64,000 bases of DNA, taken from contig JAHRYN010000002.1 of NCBI GenBank assembly GCA_020621405.1, positions 915,557 through 979,556 of the forward strand. Direction: 5' to 3'. This DNA comes from Betaproteobacteria bacterium (lineage in GTDB: Bacteria; Pseudomonadota; Gammaproteobacteria; Burkholderiales; Rhodocyclaceae). The translations under genes and the position numbers were made by a program. Position 1 is the first letter of the stretch. Every line of letters begins with the position of its first letter. The notes beneath the pieces are model-generated. The model saw only the letters and a list, made by a program, of their open reading frames with translations, ran no database searches and was not told the DNA's origin. Shown here piece by piece: positions 10,655 to 19,213 of the stretch.

Positions 10655-12487
10655 TTACGCCTTCATCGTGTCCAGGCGCAGCTTGGCGTAGCGCCCCGGC
10701 GCATCCTCGATCGCCTTGAGCTTGCCCTTGGCCGGATCGCGCGCCGGCACCATGTCGGAATCGAGCGCCGTGATCCACTGCTGCCAGTCGGTCCACCACG
10801 AACCGGCGTGCTGCGTGCAGCCGTTGAACCAGTCGTCGACGTCCGCCGCCAGCTTGGGCGCCGGATTGGTCCAGTAACCGTACTTGTTGGCCGCCGGCGG
10901 ATTGACGATGCCGGCGATGTGGCCGGAACCACCGAGCACAAAGCGCACCGGACCGGACATCAGCTTTGCGCCCATATAGGTGCTCTTCCACGGTGCGATG
11001 TGGTCTTCGATCGCCGAGATGAAATAGACCGGCTGCTTGATCTTGCCGATGTCGATCGGCTCGCCCAGCACGGTGACGCCGCCCGGCTCGCGCAGCTTGT
11101 TGTGGATGTACATCTGGCGCAGGTAGAAGCTGTGCATGCAGGCCGGCATGCGCGTCGAATCCGAATTCCAGTACAGCAGGTCGAACGGGAAGGGCTCGCG
11201 GCCCATCAGGTAGTTGTTCACCACGAAGGACCAGATCAGGTCGTTCGAGCGCAGCATGTTGAAGGTGCCGGCCATCTCGGAACCTTCGAGGTAGCCACGC
11301 GAGAACATCTTCTTCTCCAGCCCCTCGACCGCCTTCTCGTCGATGAACACGCCCAGTTCGCCCGGCTCGCAGAAATCGATCAGCGTGGTGAAGAAGGTGG
11401 CGCTGGCGATGCGCTTGTCCTTCTTCGCCGACAGATAGGCCAAGGTGGTGGCGAGCAGCGTGCCGCCCAGGCAGTAGCCGGCCGCGTTGATCTCGGTTTC
11501 GCCGGTCTGCTGGGTGATCATGTCGAGTGCCGCCAGCGGGCCCTGGTGCACGTAGTCCTCGAACGACAGCTGCGCCAGCTTTTCGTCCGGATTCACCCAG
11601 GAGATGACGAACACGGTGTGGCCCTGATCGGTGGCCCACTTGATGTAGCTGTTCGATTCGCGCAGGTCGAGGATGTAGTACTTGTTGATCCAGGGCGGCA
11701 CGATCAGCAGCGGACGCTTGAACTGCTGTTCGGTGGTCGGATTGAACTGCAGCAGCTGCATCACGGCGTTTTCGGCGACCACCTTGCCCTGCGTCGTGGC
11801 GACGTTGCGGCCGAGTTCGAACGCCGTGGTGTCGGTCATGCGCACGCGCAGCTGACCGTCGCCGTCCTCGATGTCGCGCAGCAGGTTGTTGAAGCCGCGC
11901 AGCAGGTTCTGGCCGCTGCTGCGCACGGTTTCGCGCAGCACTTCCGGGTTGGTCAGCGCGAAATTGCTCGGGCTGAACGCGTTGATGGTCTGGCGGGTGA
12001 AGAAATTGACCTTCTGCAGCGTGTGCTCGTCCATGCCTTCGACGTTGCTGACCACGTCATGGATGTGGCGCGCCGAGATCAGGTAGCTCTGCTTGAAGAA
12101 GTCGAACAGGAAGTGGCTTTCCCATTCCTCGCCGCGGAAGCGGTTGTCGCCCTTGACCGGTGTCGCCACCGGCGCGGCGTCGACACCCATGAACTTCAGC
12201 ATCGACTGCTGCCACAGCGTGTAGTAGTCCCACACCAGACCCATCTGGGCCTGCGCCAGCTTGTACGGGTTGGACAGCAGGTGCGAGGTCATGTCCATGA
12301 AGGCCTGCGCGATGCCCAGCTCGTCGGCCGGCGGCGTGATGCCGCGCTTGAGCTGACGCTGCACATGTTCGCCGAGCAGCTTGGACGCCCGTTCGGCGAC
12401 CTGGGCATAGGTCTTGGCGACTTCGGCCGGATCCGGCAGCGTCGGTGCTTCGGCTTGCTTGGCGTCTTTTGCGGCAGGTTTGTTCAT
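10655..12487 (-). CDS. phaC: Class I poly(3-hydroxyalkanoate) synthase
   Basis: PhaC polymerises (R)-3-hydroxyacyl-CoA, mainly 3-hydroxybutyryl-CoA, into storage granules. The 610-residue protein has the alpha/beta-hydrolase core with the lipase-like box GYCLGG, nucleophile C339, catalytic D495 (IEDHIAPW) and H523 (GGSGHIAG), plus the N-terminal PhaC region (ESHFLFDFFKQSYLI) and conserved tryptophans near the end. Length matches class I, which needs no PhaE/PhaR partner. ATG at 12487 is preceded by GGGGAG. It sits 25 bases downstream of a metallo-hydrolase gene on the same strand, probably the same transcript, and ends at the bidirectional terminator. No phaA/phaB are in the window. Confidence 0.96.
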   Translation of the reverse strand: MNKPAAKDAKQAEAPTLPDPAEVAKTYAQVAERASKLLGEHVQRQLKRGITPPADELGIAQAFMDMTSHLLSNPYKLAQAQMGLVWDYYTLWQQSMLKFMGVDAAPVATPVKGDNRFRGEEWESHFLFDFFKQSYLISARHIHDVVSNVEGMDEHTLQKVNFFTRQTINAFSPSNFALTNPEVLRETVRSSGQNLLRGFNNLLRDIEDGDGQLRVRMTDTTAFELGRNVATTQGKVVAENAVMQLLQFNPTTEQQFKRPLLIVPPWINKYYILDLRESNSYIKWATDQGHTVFVISWVNPDEKLAQLSFEDYVHQGPLAALDMITQQTGETEINAAGYCLGGTLLATTLAYLSAKKDKRIASATFFTTLIDFCEPGELGVFIDEKAVEGLEKKMFSRGYLEGSEMAGTFNMLRSNDLIWSFVVNNYLMGREPFPFDLLYWNSDSTRMPACMHSFYLRQMYIHNKLREPGGVTVLGEPIDIGKIKQPVYFISAIEDHIAPWKSTYMGAKLMSGPVRFVLGGSGHIAGIVNPPAANKYGYWTNPAPKLAADVDDWFNGCTQHAGSWWTDWQQWITALDSDMVPARDPAKGKLKAIEDAPGRYAKLRLDTMKA

Positions 12488-12512
12488 GACTTGGGCTCCC
12501 CCTGTACTTGGT

Positions 12513-13547
12513 TCAAGGCTGGGTGTAACGAATCACGCCGCCGTGTTCGGGCAGGCGGTGAAGGCGCCCGGTCCGCCCCAGGTGATTGAGGTGTGCAATC
12601 ACCTCACCCATGGCGAACCGGGTCTGAAAACTGTCGAGCGCACGCTTGAACAGAGACGGCAGCAGGTCGGCCGCCGTTCTGGGCTGGGCACAGAGTGCCA
12701 CGATCTGTTCGAGTCGTTCGGCATGATGTGCCTGCAGCGCGTCGATGCGTGCATGCACGCCGCGATACGGATCGCCGTGTGCCGGCAGCACCAGGGTGTC
12801 GGCATCGAGCGTGCGGAAGCCTTCGATCGAATCGAGATAGTGGCCGACCGCGTCGGTCTCGGGCTCGAAGGCCAGGGTCGGCGTATTGGGCGAAATCCGC
12901 GGCAGCAGCATGTCGCCGGCGATCAGCACCGGATCGTCCGCACGATGGAAGGACAGATGCTCCGGCGAATGGCCGTAGCCGACGACGGCGGTCCAGTCGT
13001 CGCCGCCGATGCGCAGCACCTCGCCGGGCAGGATGCGCCGAATCGCGACCGGCACCTCACCGACGACGCGGCGGTAGCGGTTGCCCTCGTTGCGCATCGC
13101 CTCCGACTGCTCGGCCGGCAGGCCGTGCCGGATGAAGAAGTCGGCCATCAGCGCATTGTCCGACGCCGGCACGGTACCGAACCACGCCTGCGCGGTCATG
13201 AATTCGCCCAGCGACATCCAGATGCGCGCGCCGGTCTGACCGGCCAGCCACTGGCCCAGCCCGAAGTGATCGGGATGGCAGTGCGTGATCAGGATGCGCC
13301 TGACCGGACGGCCGGCCAGATCGCCGGCCAGTGCCGCGAGCCAGTTCGCGCGGGTACCGTCATCGGGAAAGCCGGCGTCGACCAGTGTCCAGCACGGACC
13401 GTCGGCATCCTCGTCCTCGATCGCCCACAGATTGACATGCCAGGGCGCAAACGCGACCGGCATGCGCAGCCAATGCACGCCCCGAACCACGGCTGCGATG
13501 CGGCCCGACTGGGGAGCGACGGCGGGATGGGCTTCGAGTGCGGACAA
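12513..13547 (-). CDS. Metallo-beta-lactamase-fold hydrolase
   Basis: A 344-residue MBL-superfamily enzyme. The metal site is HxHxDH in THCHPDH (H89, H91, D93, H94); further ligand motifs are GHSPEHLSF, the AGDMLLP aspartate and the late histidine in LPAHGDPY. The C-terminal extension (LLPSLFKRALDSFQTRFAMGEVIAHLNHL) resembles the helical tail of MBL hydrolases acting on thioesters or lactones. No signal peptide, so cytoplasmic. Directly upstream of phaC on the same strand, which suggests but does not prove a role near acyl-CoA or PHA metabolism. The substrate cannot be read from the sequence. Confidence 0.85.
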   Translation of the reverse strand: MSALEAHPAVAPQSGRIAAVVRGVHWLRMPVAFAPWHVNLWAIEDEDADGPCWTLVDAGFPDDGTRANWLAALAGDLAGRPVRRILITHCHPDHFGLGQWLAGQTGARIWMSLGEFMTAQAWFGTVPASDNALMADFFIRHGLPAEQSEAMRNEGNRYRRVVGEVPVAIRRILPGEVLRIGGDDWTAVVGYGHSPEHLSFHRADDPVLIAGDMLLPRISPNTPTLAFEPETDAVGHYLDSIEGFRTLDADTLVLPAHGDPYRGVHARIDALQAHHAERLEQIVALCAQPRTAADLLPSLFKRALDSFQTRFAMGEVIAHLNHLGRTGRLHRLPEHGGVIRYTQP

Positions 13548-13734
13548 GGCGCGCAGCGTTCCAAGATGTTGAATTCGTTGAATGGTAACCCGAAACGGCG
13601 CTCATTGTGCAGTGCAATATCTCAAACCCGGAGACTTGCATTGCTACACTCGCGCACGCTGCGTCCGAACGCTCTTGCCGCCGGAGCGTCACATACGCAC
13701 GAACAGATGCCGCGATCCGGCGGAGGAGGACGAA

Positions 13735-14061
13735 GTGCGGGCAATATTGTTGTCGCTGATCATGGTCTCAGGGTGTCCGTGCGCATTCGCGGCGGACGAC
13801 GATGCGGTCGCCTACGTCGCCTTCAGCCAGGATTTCGCGTCGCAGTGCGTATCGCGCAGCGGCGTACAGATCCTGGTCGGCAACAGCCACCCGGAGCGCA
13901 CGGTCACGGTATGGCTGGACCGCTACCATATGGGCGTCGGTACCGGCGATCGCTCGAAGACCGAAATGAAGCCGGGTTCGGCACCGGTGGCGCTGGGCTG
14001 TTCCCGTACCATGGACGGCCCGCAGGAATGGCGCGTCGTGCGCGCGAAATTCACCGACTGA
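13735..14061 (+). CDS. Small secreted protein of unknown function
   Basis: 108 residues from GTG 13735, which has a strong GGAGGA site at 13723-13728. The N-terminus (MRAILLSLIMVSGCPCAFA) is a signal peptide with likely cleavage after AFA; a cysteine inside it does not make a good lipobox. The mature part of about 89 residues has two cysteines (SQCVSRS and LGCSRTM) that could form a disulfide, and beta-rich composition. I do not recognise the family. An upstream ATG at 13582 in the same frame adds a Cys/Arg-rich stretch without coding character. It is divergent from the MBL gene and followed by a LOG-family gene. Confidence 0.65.
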   Translation: MRAILLSLIMVSGCPCAFAADDDAVAYVAFSQDFASQCVSRSGVQILVGNSHPERTVTVWLDRYHMGVGTGDRSKTEMKPGSAPVALGCSRTMDGPQEWRVVRAKFTD

Positions 14062-14107
14062 ACCACAACCGCGACACGGCCGGCCCGCTGGCTGAGACAA
14101 TGCCCGG

Positions 14108-14740
14108 ATGCCGGCAAAACCGCCCCCGACCCTTGCGCACCAGATGACCCCGAGCACCCGGAACACCCCGATACGCGTCTGCGTCTTCTGCGGCTCGCGC
14201 AGCGGCGAGCGGCCGATCTACGCCGATACGGCTGCCGCACTCGGCACCTTGCTGGCGCGGCGCGGTTTCGGGCTGGTGTATGGCGGCGGCAACATCGGAC
14301 TGATGGGCATCGTCGCCGACGCTGCACTGGCGGCCGGCGGCGAGGTGATCGGCGTGATACCGCAGCACCTGCAGCAGTGCGAGGTTGCACATGCCGGACT
14401 GACGCAGCTGCACGTGGTCGACAGCATGCACACGCGCAAGGCGCTGATGGCCGACATTGCCGACGTCTTCGTTGCCGCGCCCGGCGGTTTTGGCACGCTG
14501 GACGAACTGTGCGAGATTCTTACCTGGGCGCAGCTCGGGCTGCACGGCAAGCCGTGCGGACTGCTCAACGTAGCGGGCTACTTCGATCCGCTGCTTGCCA
14601 TGTTCGACCAGGCGACCCGGGAAGGCTTTCTCAGCACGCAGCACCGCCAGCTGATCGTTTCCGCACACGACGCACAGCACCTGATCGACCGTCTGGTCAC
14701 CGCCATCCAACCGGGGAAGGACGCACTGCATGAGGCATGA
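14108..14740 (+). CDS. LOG family protein (TIGR00730; cytokinin riboside 5'-monophosphate phosphoribohydrolase-like)
   Basis: Rossmann-like hydrolase of 210 residues. It carries the family start VCVFCGSRSGERPIYA, the phosphate loop LVYGGGNIGLMG, the catalytic PGGFGTLDE motif and GLLNVAGYFDPLL near the end. Members release ribose 5-phosphate from nucleotide monophosphates, including AMP and cytokinin ribotides. ATG 14108 or ATG 14144 could be the start; the second removes an unstructured proline-rich leader. Its 3' end overlaps the next gene by 11 bases, indicating co-transcription. Confidence 0.88.
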   Translation: MPAKPPPTLAHQMTPSTRNTPIRVCVFCGSRSGERPIYADTAAALGTLLARRGFGLVYGGGNIGLMGIVADAALAAGGEVIGVIPQHLQQCEVAHAGLTQLHVVDSMHTRKALMADIADVFVAAPGGFGTLDELCEILTWAQLGLHGKPCGLLNVAGYFDPLLAMFDQATREGFLSTQHRQLIVSAHDAQHLIDRLVTAIQPGKDALHEA

Positions 14741-15110
14741 CTGGACGCGCCCACTGCTCACCGCGATCGCCATGTTGCTGCTGTCACCGGCCGCGCCGGC
14801 ACAGACGGCTCTGATGCGCCCGGTCGATCTGATCGACGCCGTACCGCTGCTGACCGAAGGCGGCCGGGCCGGCTACAGCCGCTTCCTGCAGGTCGGCCTG
14901 CGCCCGCGTGCGTTCGCGCTGAACATGAATGGCGACTGGGCGTGGAATGCCGGCGAAGGCGCCGCCGAGGATGCACTCGCCGCGTGCGCGGTGCATGGCC
15001 TGCCCTGCCAGCTGTACGCTGTGGATGACGAGGTGGTGATGCCGGGCTTCGAACTTGGCGCACCACTGCGCGCGCTGGGCAGCACCCTGGTCCAGCGGAG
15101 CCTGCCCTGA
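14730..15110 (+). CDS. Secreted hypothetical protein
   Basis: 126 residues with a clear signal peptide (LLTAIAMLLLSPAAPAQ, cleavage after APA). The mature part includes GRAGYSRFLQVGLRPRAFAL, then WAWNAGEGAAEDALAAC and a second cysteine in HGLPCQLYAVDDEVV. The pattern Gly-x-Tyr...RPRAFA...ALAAC...CQLYAVD resembles small periplasmic proteins whose function is unknown to me. It overlaps the LOG gene by 11 bases and abuts the crotonase gene (stop and start share a base at 15110), so it is part of the same operon. Confidence 0.75.
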   Translation: MRHDWTRPLLTAIAMLLLSPAAPAQTALMRPVDLIDAVPLLTEGGRAGYSRFLQVGLRPRAFALNMNGDWAWNAGEGAAEDALAACAVHGLPCQLYAVDDEVVMPGFELGAPLRALGSTLVQRSLP

Positions 15111-15901
15111 TGCAGCCTTACAGCCCGCTGGTGCTGACGGAAATCGATGGCGGCGTCGGCATCGTCACGCTGAACCGCCCGCTGCAGCACAATCTGATGG
15201 ACGCCTCGCTGGCCGAATCGCTGATCGCGGCGATCGACGGCATGGTCGATCAGCACGGCGTGCGTGTCATCGTGCTGTCCGCGCTCGGCGACAGCTTCTG
15301 CATCGGTGCCGATCCGCTCGAACTCGAACGCAGCGGACTGATGAATGTCGAGCCGGCGCTGGCCGCCCGTCTGCTGCGCACGATCAGCGACTGCATCCGT
15401 CCGGTCGTCGCCCGGGTTCAGGGGCCGGCGCTCGGGCTCGGCGCCGGACTGCTTGCCGCCTGCGACGTCGTGATCGCAAGCTTCGACGCACACTTCGCCT
15501 TCGAGGCGATCCGTACGGGCCAGGTGCCAGCGGTGATCGCACCCTATGTGATCGCCGCGATCGGACCGCAGCGCGCGCGCCGCTACTTCCTGACCGGCGA
15601 GCGTTTTTCGGCATCCGAGGCTTATCGCATCGGTCTGCTGTCGGAAATCGTCGGCTCGCCGGAACACCTTGACGACGCGGTCGGCGAAACCGTCGATGCC
15701 CTGCTGCTCGGCGGTCCGCGGGCGCAGCAGCAGGTCAAGATGCTGGTGCGCGCGCTCGGCCGGCCGCGCGCAGACGAAAGGACGCTCGACCAGGCGGTCG
15801 AACTGGAGGACCGCATCGACTGCGGCGCCGAGGCGCAGGAAGGACTGGACGCCCTGTTCGCGCGTCGCCGCCCGGGCTGGGTACCGAGCGGAGCCGGCTG
15901 A
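15110..15901 (+). CDS. Enoyl-CoA hydratase/isomerase family protein, methylglutaconyl-CoA hydratase-like
   Basis: A 263-residue crotonase. The oxyanion-hole segments are LSALGDSFCIGADP and VQGPALGLGAGLLAACDV, and the segment RTGQVPAVIAPYVIAAIG matches the style of methylglutaconyl-CoA hydratases (LiuC), which hydrate 3-methylglutaconyl-CoA to HMG-CoA. The next gene is HMG-CoA lyase, the following step in leucine/isovalerate breakdown, which supports this reading. Its stop overlaps the ATG of the lyase gene at 15901. Substrate specificity remains inferred because crotonases are hard to separate by eye. Confidence 0.8.
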   Translation: MQPYSPLVLTEIDGGVGIVTLNRPLQHNLMDASLAESLIAAIDGMVDQHGVRVIVLSALGDSFCIGADPLELERSGLMNVEPALAARLLRTISDCIRPVVARVQGPALGLGAGLLAACDVVIASFDAHFAFEAIRTGQVPAVIAPYVIAAIGPQRARRYFLTGERFSASEAYRIGLLSEIVGSPEHLDDAVGETVDALLLGGPRAQQQVKMLVRALGRPRADERTLDQAVELEDRIDCGAEAQEGLDALFARRRPGWVPSGAG

Positions 15902-16809
15902 TGCAGTCCCTGCCCGCACAGGTACGCATCGTCGAAGTCGGGCCGCGCGACGGCCTGCAGAACGAATGCGTCGCGCTCGACATCGAACGCCGGCTGACGC
16001 TGATAGACCGGCTGGCCGCCGCCGGTCTCGCATCCATCGAATCCGGCGCCTTCGTGTCGCCACGCCGCGTGCCCAATATGGCGGGCAGCGTGGAACTGAT
16101 GCAGCGCCTGCAGCGGCGTGCCGGCGTGCGCTACCCCTGTCTGGTGCCGAACGAGACCGGACTGGACGCCGCACTGGAGGCCGGTTGCGACGAGATCGCG
16201 ATCTTCGCGGCGGCATCCGGTACGTTTTCACAGCGCAACACCGCGTGCAGCATCGCTGAATCCATGCAGCGGCTGGGCGTGGTCGCTGCACGCGCGCAGG
16301 CCGCCGGTCTGCGCGTGCGCGGCTACCTGTCGTGCATCATCGGCTGCCCCTACGAAGGCCCGGTACCGGCGGCCACGGTCGCCACTCTGGCGGCCGAACT
16401 CGACGCCATGGGCTGCTATGAGGTCAGCCTCGGCGACACCACGGGCATCGGCACGCCCCATGCCGTGCGCGCACTGATCGACAGCGTCGCCGCCCGCGTC
16501 CCGCCGGAGCGGCTGGCCGGGCATTTTCACGACACCTGGGGCATGGGTGTGGCGAACGTCTACGCGGCGATGCTGTCTGGAGTATCGGTATTCGATGCCT
16601 CGGTGGCCGGCCTCGGCGGCTGTCCGTTCGCACCCGGCGCCAGCGGCAATGTGGCGACTGAAGACGTGGTCTACATGCTGGAAGGCGCCGGCGTGCATAC
16701 CGGCATCGATCTCGGGCGGCTGGTCGATGTCGCCCGCTGGATCAGCGAACAGCTCGACCGCAAACCGGCGTCGCATGTCGCGCGCGCCTTCAAGTCCGGA
16801 AAAGATTGA
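15901..16809 (+). CDS. mvaB: Hydroxymethylglutaryl-CoA lyase
   Basis: Cleaves HMG-CoA to acetoacetate and acetyl-CoA, the last step of leucine degradation. The 302-residue TIM-barrel protein opens with VEVGPRDGLQNE (catalytic R16, D17), has ESGAFVSPRRVPNM, metal-binding HFHDTWG and the signature loop GLGGCPFAPGASGN with the catalytic cysteine. Length is standard. It is translationally coupled to the preceding crotonase and overlaps the next small gene (TGATG at 16807-16811). The other leucine genes (isovaleryl-CoA dehydrogenase, methylcrotonyl-CoA carboxylase) are not in the window. Confidence 0.93.
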   Translation: MQSLPAQVRIVEVGPRDGLQNECVALDIERRLTLIDRLAAAGLASIESGAFVSPRRVPNMAGSVELMQRLQRRAGVRYPCLVPNETGLDAALEAGCDEIAIFAAASGTFSQRNTACSIAESMQRLGVVAARAQAAGLRVRGYLSCIIGCPYEGPVPAATVATLAAELDAMGCYEVSLGDTTGIGTPHAVRALIDSVAARVPPERLAGHFHDTWGMGVANVYAAMLSGVSVFDASVAGLGGCPFAPGASGNVATEDVVYMLEGAGVHTGIDLGRLVDVARWISEQLDRKPASHVARAFKSGKD

Positions 16810-17003
16810 TGATTGCGTCCCCCTGCACCGGCGTCTGCCGGCTCAACCCCGTCAGTGCACTGTGCGAGGGCTGCCTTCGCTCAAGCGACGAAATCGCCTG
16901 CTGGGGTTCGACCACGGACATGCACCGGACGCAGATACTCGAGCGCATATTCGAGCGTGAGGATGCCGGGCACGTGCGCGTCGCACCTCCGGAACAGGCA
17001 TGA
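16809..17003 (+). CDS. DUF1289 family small Cys-rich protein
   Basis: 64 residues; C6, C10, C19 and C22 (SPCTGVC, LCEGC) followed by EIACWG match the DUF1289 pattern, a probable metal-binding module of unknown role. ATG 16809 overlaps the stop of the HMG-CoA lyase gene, so it is the last clear member of that operon. A TTG three bases upstream is possible but the ATG is simpler. No membrane or signal segment. Confidence 0.85.
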   Translation: MIASPCTGVCRLNPVSALCEGCLRSSDEIACWGSTTDMHRTQILERIFEREDAGHVRVAPPEQA

Positions 17004-17014
17004 CGATGGACGCT

Positions 17015-17383
17015 TCAGCCCGATTTGCGCCGGCGCGGCTGATCCAGCCTGGGCTCGGCCGGCGCCGGATATTCGCGCGCACCGCCGTCGGTTTCGACCT
17101 CCGGGATGCGAGGCGGCTGCCCGCTGCGCTCGGCCTCGCGCTCGATGCGACGACGGTTCGACTGGCTGCGCTGGAGTCTGAGATATCGCATGCTGGGCAC
17201 CTCCGGTCTGGAAGGACGGTACGGAACACCACACTGCCGGCGCACGACCCGGCCGTCATCGGAAACTGCCGGCGGAACATGCGTGGGAAAGATCGCGCAA
17301 TCAGGTGCACGGCCGAAGCCTTGCTGCCGCACCAGACGTTTGCGAACTTCCAGCGTAGTTTGCGACGCGGCAGAGTCAACCAT
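17015..17383 (-). CDS. Hypothetical protein, low confidence (fills the 17.0-17.4 kb gap)
   Basis: The 420 bases between the DUF1289 gene and rapZ hold no recognised family. The minus-strand frame from ATG 17383 gives 122 residues, basic and proline/arginine-rich, ending RRRIEREAERSGQPPRIPEVE and then a polar tail. Codon choice is compatible with this genome but not decisive. A competing plus-strand frame of 142 residues starts at 17000 with a 4-base overlap to the DUF1289 stop; it has rare codons (ATA, AGG, GGA) and no recognisable fold. I favour the minus frame slightly. The region could also be non-coding. Confidence 0.35.
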   Translation of the reverse strand: MVDSAASQTTLEVRKRLVRQQGFGRAPDCAIFPTHVPPAVSDDGRVVRRQCGVPYRPSRPEVPSMRYLRLQRSQSNRRRIEREAERSGQPPRIPEVETDGGAREYPAPAEPRLDQPRRRKSG

Positions 17384-17424
17384 GTTGGATGCATGAGAAC
17401 CATTATTTGTATGGGTGAATCACG

Positions 17425-18306
17425 GTGAATGAATCACGACGCAACGCGATGCACCTGGTATTGATCAGCGGCATGTCCGGCTCGGGCAAGAGCGTGGCGC
17501 TCAATGTGCTGGAAGATGGCGGCTTCTTCTGTGTGGACAACCTGCCGGCACCACTGCTGCCGCAGCTGGTCGGCCACCTGCGCGAAGCCGGCTACAACCG
17601 CGTGGCCATTGCGGTGGACGTGCGCTCCGGCAAGAGCATGGAAGCGCTGCCGCCGATGATGAGCGTGCTGCGCAACGGCACCCGGCTGCAGACGCTGTTC
17701 CTTGATGCGCGGGACGCGACGCTGATCGCACGGTTTTCCGAGACACGCCGCCGCCACCCGCTGGGTGACGACCAGACCTCGCTGGGCGAGGCAATCCGCC
17801 GGGAACGCGAACTGCTGGCGCCCATCGTCGAACTCGGGCACCGCATCGACACCAGCGACCTGCAGTCGTCGGTACTGCGCAAGTGGGTACGCGAGGTGGT
17901 CGAACTGGACGAGGCGTTCGGCCTGACGCTGATGTTCGAATCCTTCGGCTTCAAGCACGGCATCCCGCTCGACGCCGATCTGGTGTTCGACGTGCGCTGC
18001 CTGCCCAACCCCTTCTATGACCCGTCGCTGCGGCCGCAGACCGGCTGCGACAAGCCGGTCATCGATTTTCTGGAACGCAGCCCGGAAGTGCTGCGCATGC
18101 GCGAGGACATCGCCCGCTTCGTCGGCGACTGGCTGCCCTGCTATGTCAAGGACAACCGCAGCTATCTGACCGTGGCGATCGGCTGCACCGGCGGCCAGCA
18201 CCGTTCGGTGTACATGGCGCAGTGGCTGGCCGAACACTTCCGCAGCGCGGCACGGGTGCTGCTGCGCCACCGTTCGCTGGCGTCGGCCGCACCGGCAGTC
18301 AAATGA
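17425..18306 (+). CDS. rapZ: RNase adapter protein RapZ (YvcJ/YhbJ family nucleotide-binding protein)
   Basis: RapZ is a P-loop protein that in enterobacteria binds GlmZ/GlmY RNAs and guides RNase E to control glucosamine-6-phosphate synthase. The 293-residue protein has Walker A GMSGSGKS (16-23), [14 protein letters not shown], the C-terminal domain [10 protein letters not shown] and [10 protein letters not shown], all family hallmarks. GTG 17425 and ATG 17449 are both possible starts; the latter gives the usual short leader before LVLISG. Unusually there is no ptsN or hprK next to it. It is translationally coupled (ATGA) to the following NusG-II gene. Confidence 0.93.
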   Translation: MNESRRNAMHLVLISGMSGSGKSVALNVLEDGGFFCVDNLPAPLLPQLVGHLREAGYNRVAIAVDVRSGKSMEALPPMMSVLRNGTRLQTLFLDARDATLIARFSETRRRHPLGDDQTSLGEAIRRERELLAPIVELGHRIDTSDLQSSVLRKWVREVVELDEAFGLTLMFESFGFKHGIPLDADLVFDVRCLPNPFYDPSLRPQTGCDKPVIDFLERSPEVLRMREDIARFVGDWLPCYVKDNRSYLTVAIGCTGGQHRSVYMAQWLAEHFRSAARVLLRHRSLASAAPAVK

Positions 18307-18677
18307 GACTGATGCGGCCCGGCGACTGGCTGGTGCTGGCCACCGGCCTGGCCGCAACCGTCGCCACCGCTGCCAGCCAGTGGGGGCAGGCCGCACCGGC
18401 CCGCGCCCAGGTGCGGCTGGATGGCCGCGTGGTGGCCGAGCTTCCGCTGACCGGCACGCACCGCGTGGCGGTAGACGGTGCGCTGGCGAGACTCGGACCG
18501 ACCGTGATCGAGGTGGATGCCGGCCGCGCACGCGTGGCGGCCGACCCGGGGCCGCGCCAGTACTGCGTGCAGCAGGGCTGGCTGTCGCGCGCCGGCAGCG
18601 TCGCCGTGTGCGCGCCCAGCCACATCACGCTGCAGCTGGTGGGCCCGGGCAGCACCCAGGACACGGTCGCCTTCTGA
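18303..18677 (+). CDS. NusG domain II-containing protein
   Basis: 124 residues with an N-terminal hydrophobic segment ([19 protein letters not shown]) acting as signal or anchor, then a small beta domain: [33 protein letters not shown] and the Cys pair in [20 protein letters not shown]. This is the extracytoplasmic NusG_II (DUF1312-type) fold, not the transcription factor. In many bacteria it is encoded beside Gx transporters and FAD:protein FMN transferase. It overlaps rapZ by 4 bases and the next gene by one base (TGATG). Confidence 0.8.
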   Translation: MRLMRPGDWLVLATGLAATVATAASQWGQAAPARAQVRLDGRVVAELPLTGTHRVAVDGALARLGPTVIEVDAGRARVAADPGPRQYCVQQGWLSRAGSVAVCAPSHITLQLVGPGSTQDTVAF

Positions 18678-19213
18678 TGGACGCGCACGCCACCAGCGGC
18701 GCATCGCTGCTGCACATCGTGCCGAGCGAGCGTGACCGCCGTCTGGCGCGCTATGCGGTGGCAGCGATCGCCGCCTCGCTGGTTGAGGCAGCAATCCCCA
18801 GCCCGCTGCCGGGGGTGAAGCCGGGGCTGGCGAACATCGTCATCCTGATCGTGCTGGCGCGCCACGGCTGGCGCGACGCGGCTTGGGTCAGCCTGCTGCG
18901 GGTGATGGCCGGCAGCCTGCTGGCCGGTCAGTTCCTCGCGCCCGGCTTCTTCCTGGCCGCCTCCGGCGCACTCGCCAGCCTGGCGGTACTGGGCGCGCTG
19001 CAGGCGGTTTCGTGGCGCTGGCTCGGCCCGGTCGGCCGCTCGGTGGCGGCGGCGTTTGCGCACATCGGCGCCCAGCTGCTGCTGGCCAGGCTGTGGCTGG
19101 TGCCGCACGATGGGCTGTTCAACCTGGCACCGGTGTTCTTCGGCGCCGCCCTGCTTTTCGGCATCGTCAATGGCGTGGTCGCCGCGCGCCTGTTGCAGGA
19201 GAATGCGGCATGA
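18677..19213 (+). CDS. Gx transporter family protein (heptaprenyl diphosphate synthase component I-like)
   Basis: 178 residues with about five membrane segments (AAIAASLVEAAIPSPLPGVKPGLAN, IVLIVLA region, GSLLAGQFLAPGFFLAASGALASL, and the C-terminal FGAALLFGIVNGVVAARLL). The conserved P-G-x-K-x-G-L-A-N motif near residue 52 marks the Gx (Hpre_diP_synt_I) family, related to ECF-type substrate-binding membrane proteins. The substrate is unknown. It is coupled to the NusG-II gene upstream (TGATG) and to ubiX downstream (ATGA). A link to flavin or prenyl metabolism is inference from neighbours. Confidence 0.85.
   Translation: MDAHATSGASLLHIVPSERDRRLARYAVAAIAASLVEAAIPSPLPGVKPGLANIVILIVLARHGWRDAAWVSLLRVMAGSLLAGQFLAPGFFLAASGALASLAVLGALQAVSWRWLGPVGRSVAAAFAHIGAQLLLARLWLVPHDGLFNLAPVFFGAALLFGIVNGVVAARLLQENAA

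Noticed and set aside
10808..12589. Long open frame antisense to phaC
   Set aside because: Mirror of the phaC reading frame; no domain recognisable.
17000..17428. Plus-strand open frame of 142 codons overlapping the DUF1289 stop by 4 bases
   Set aside because: Uses codons rare in the neighbouring genes, has no recognisable fold and overlaps a slightly better minus-strand frame and the rapZ start. Kept only as an alternative.
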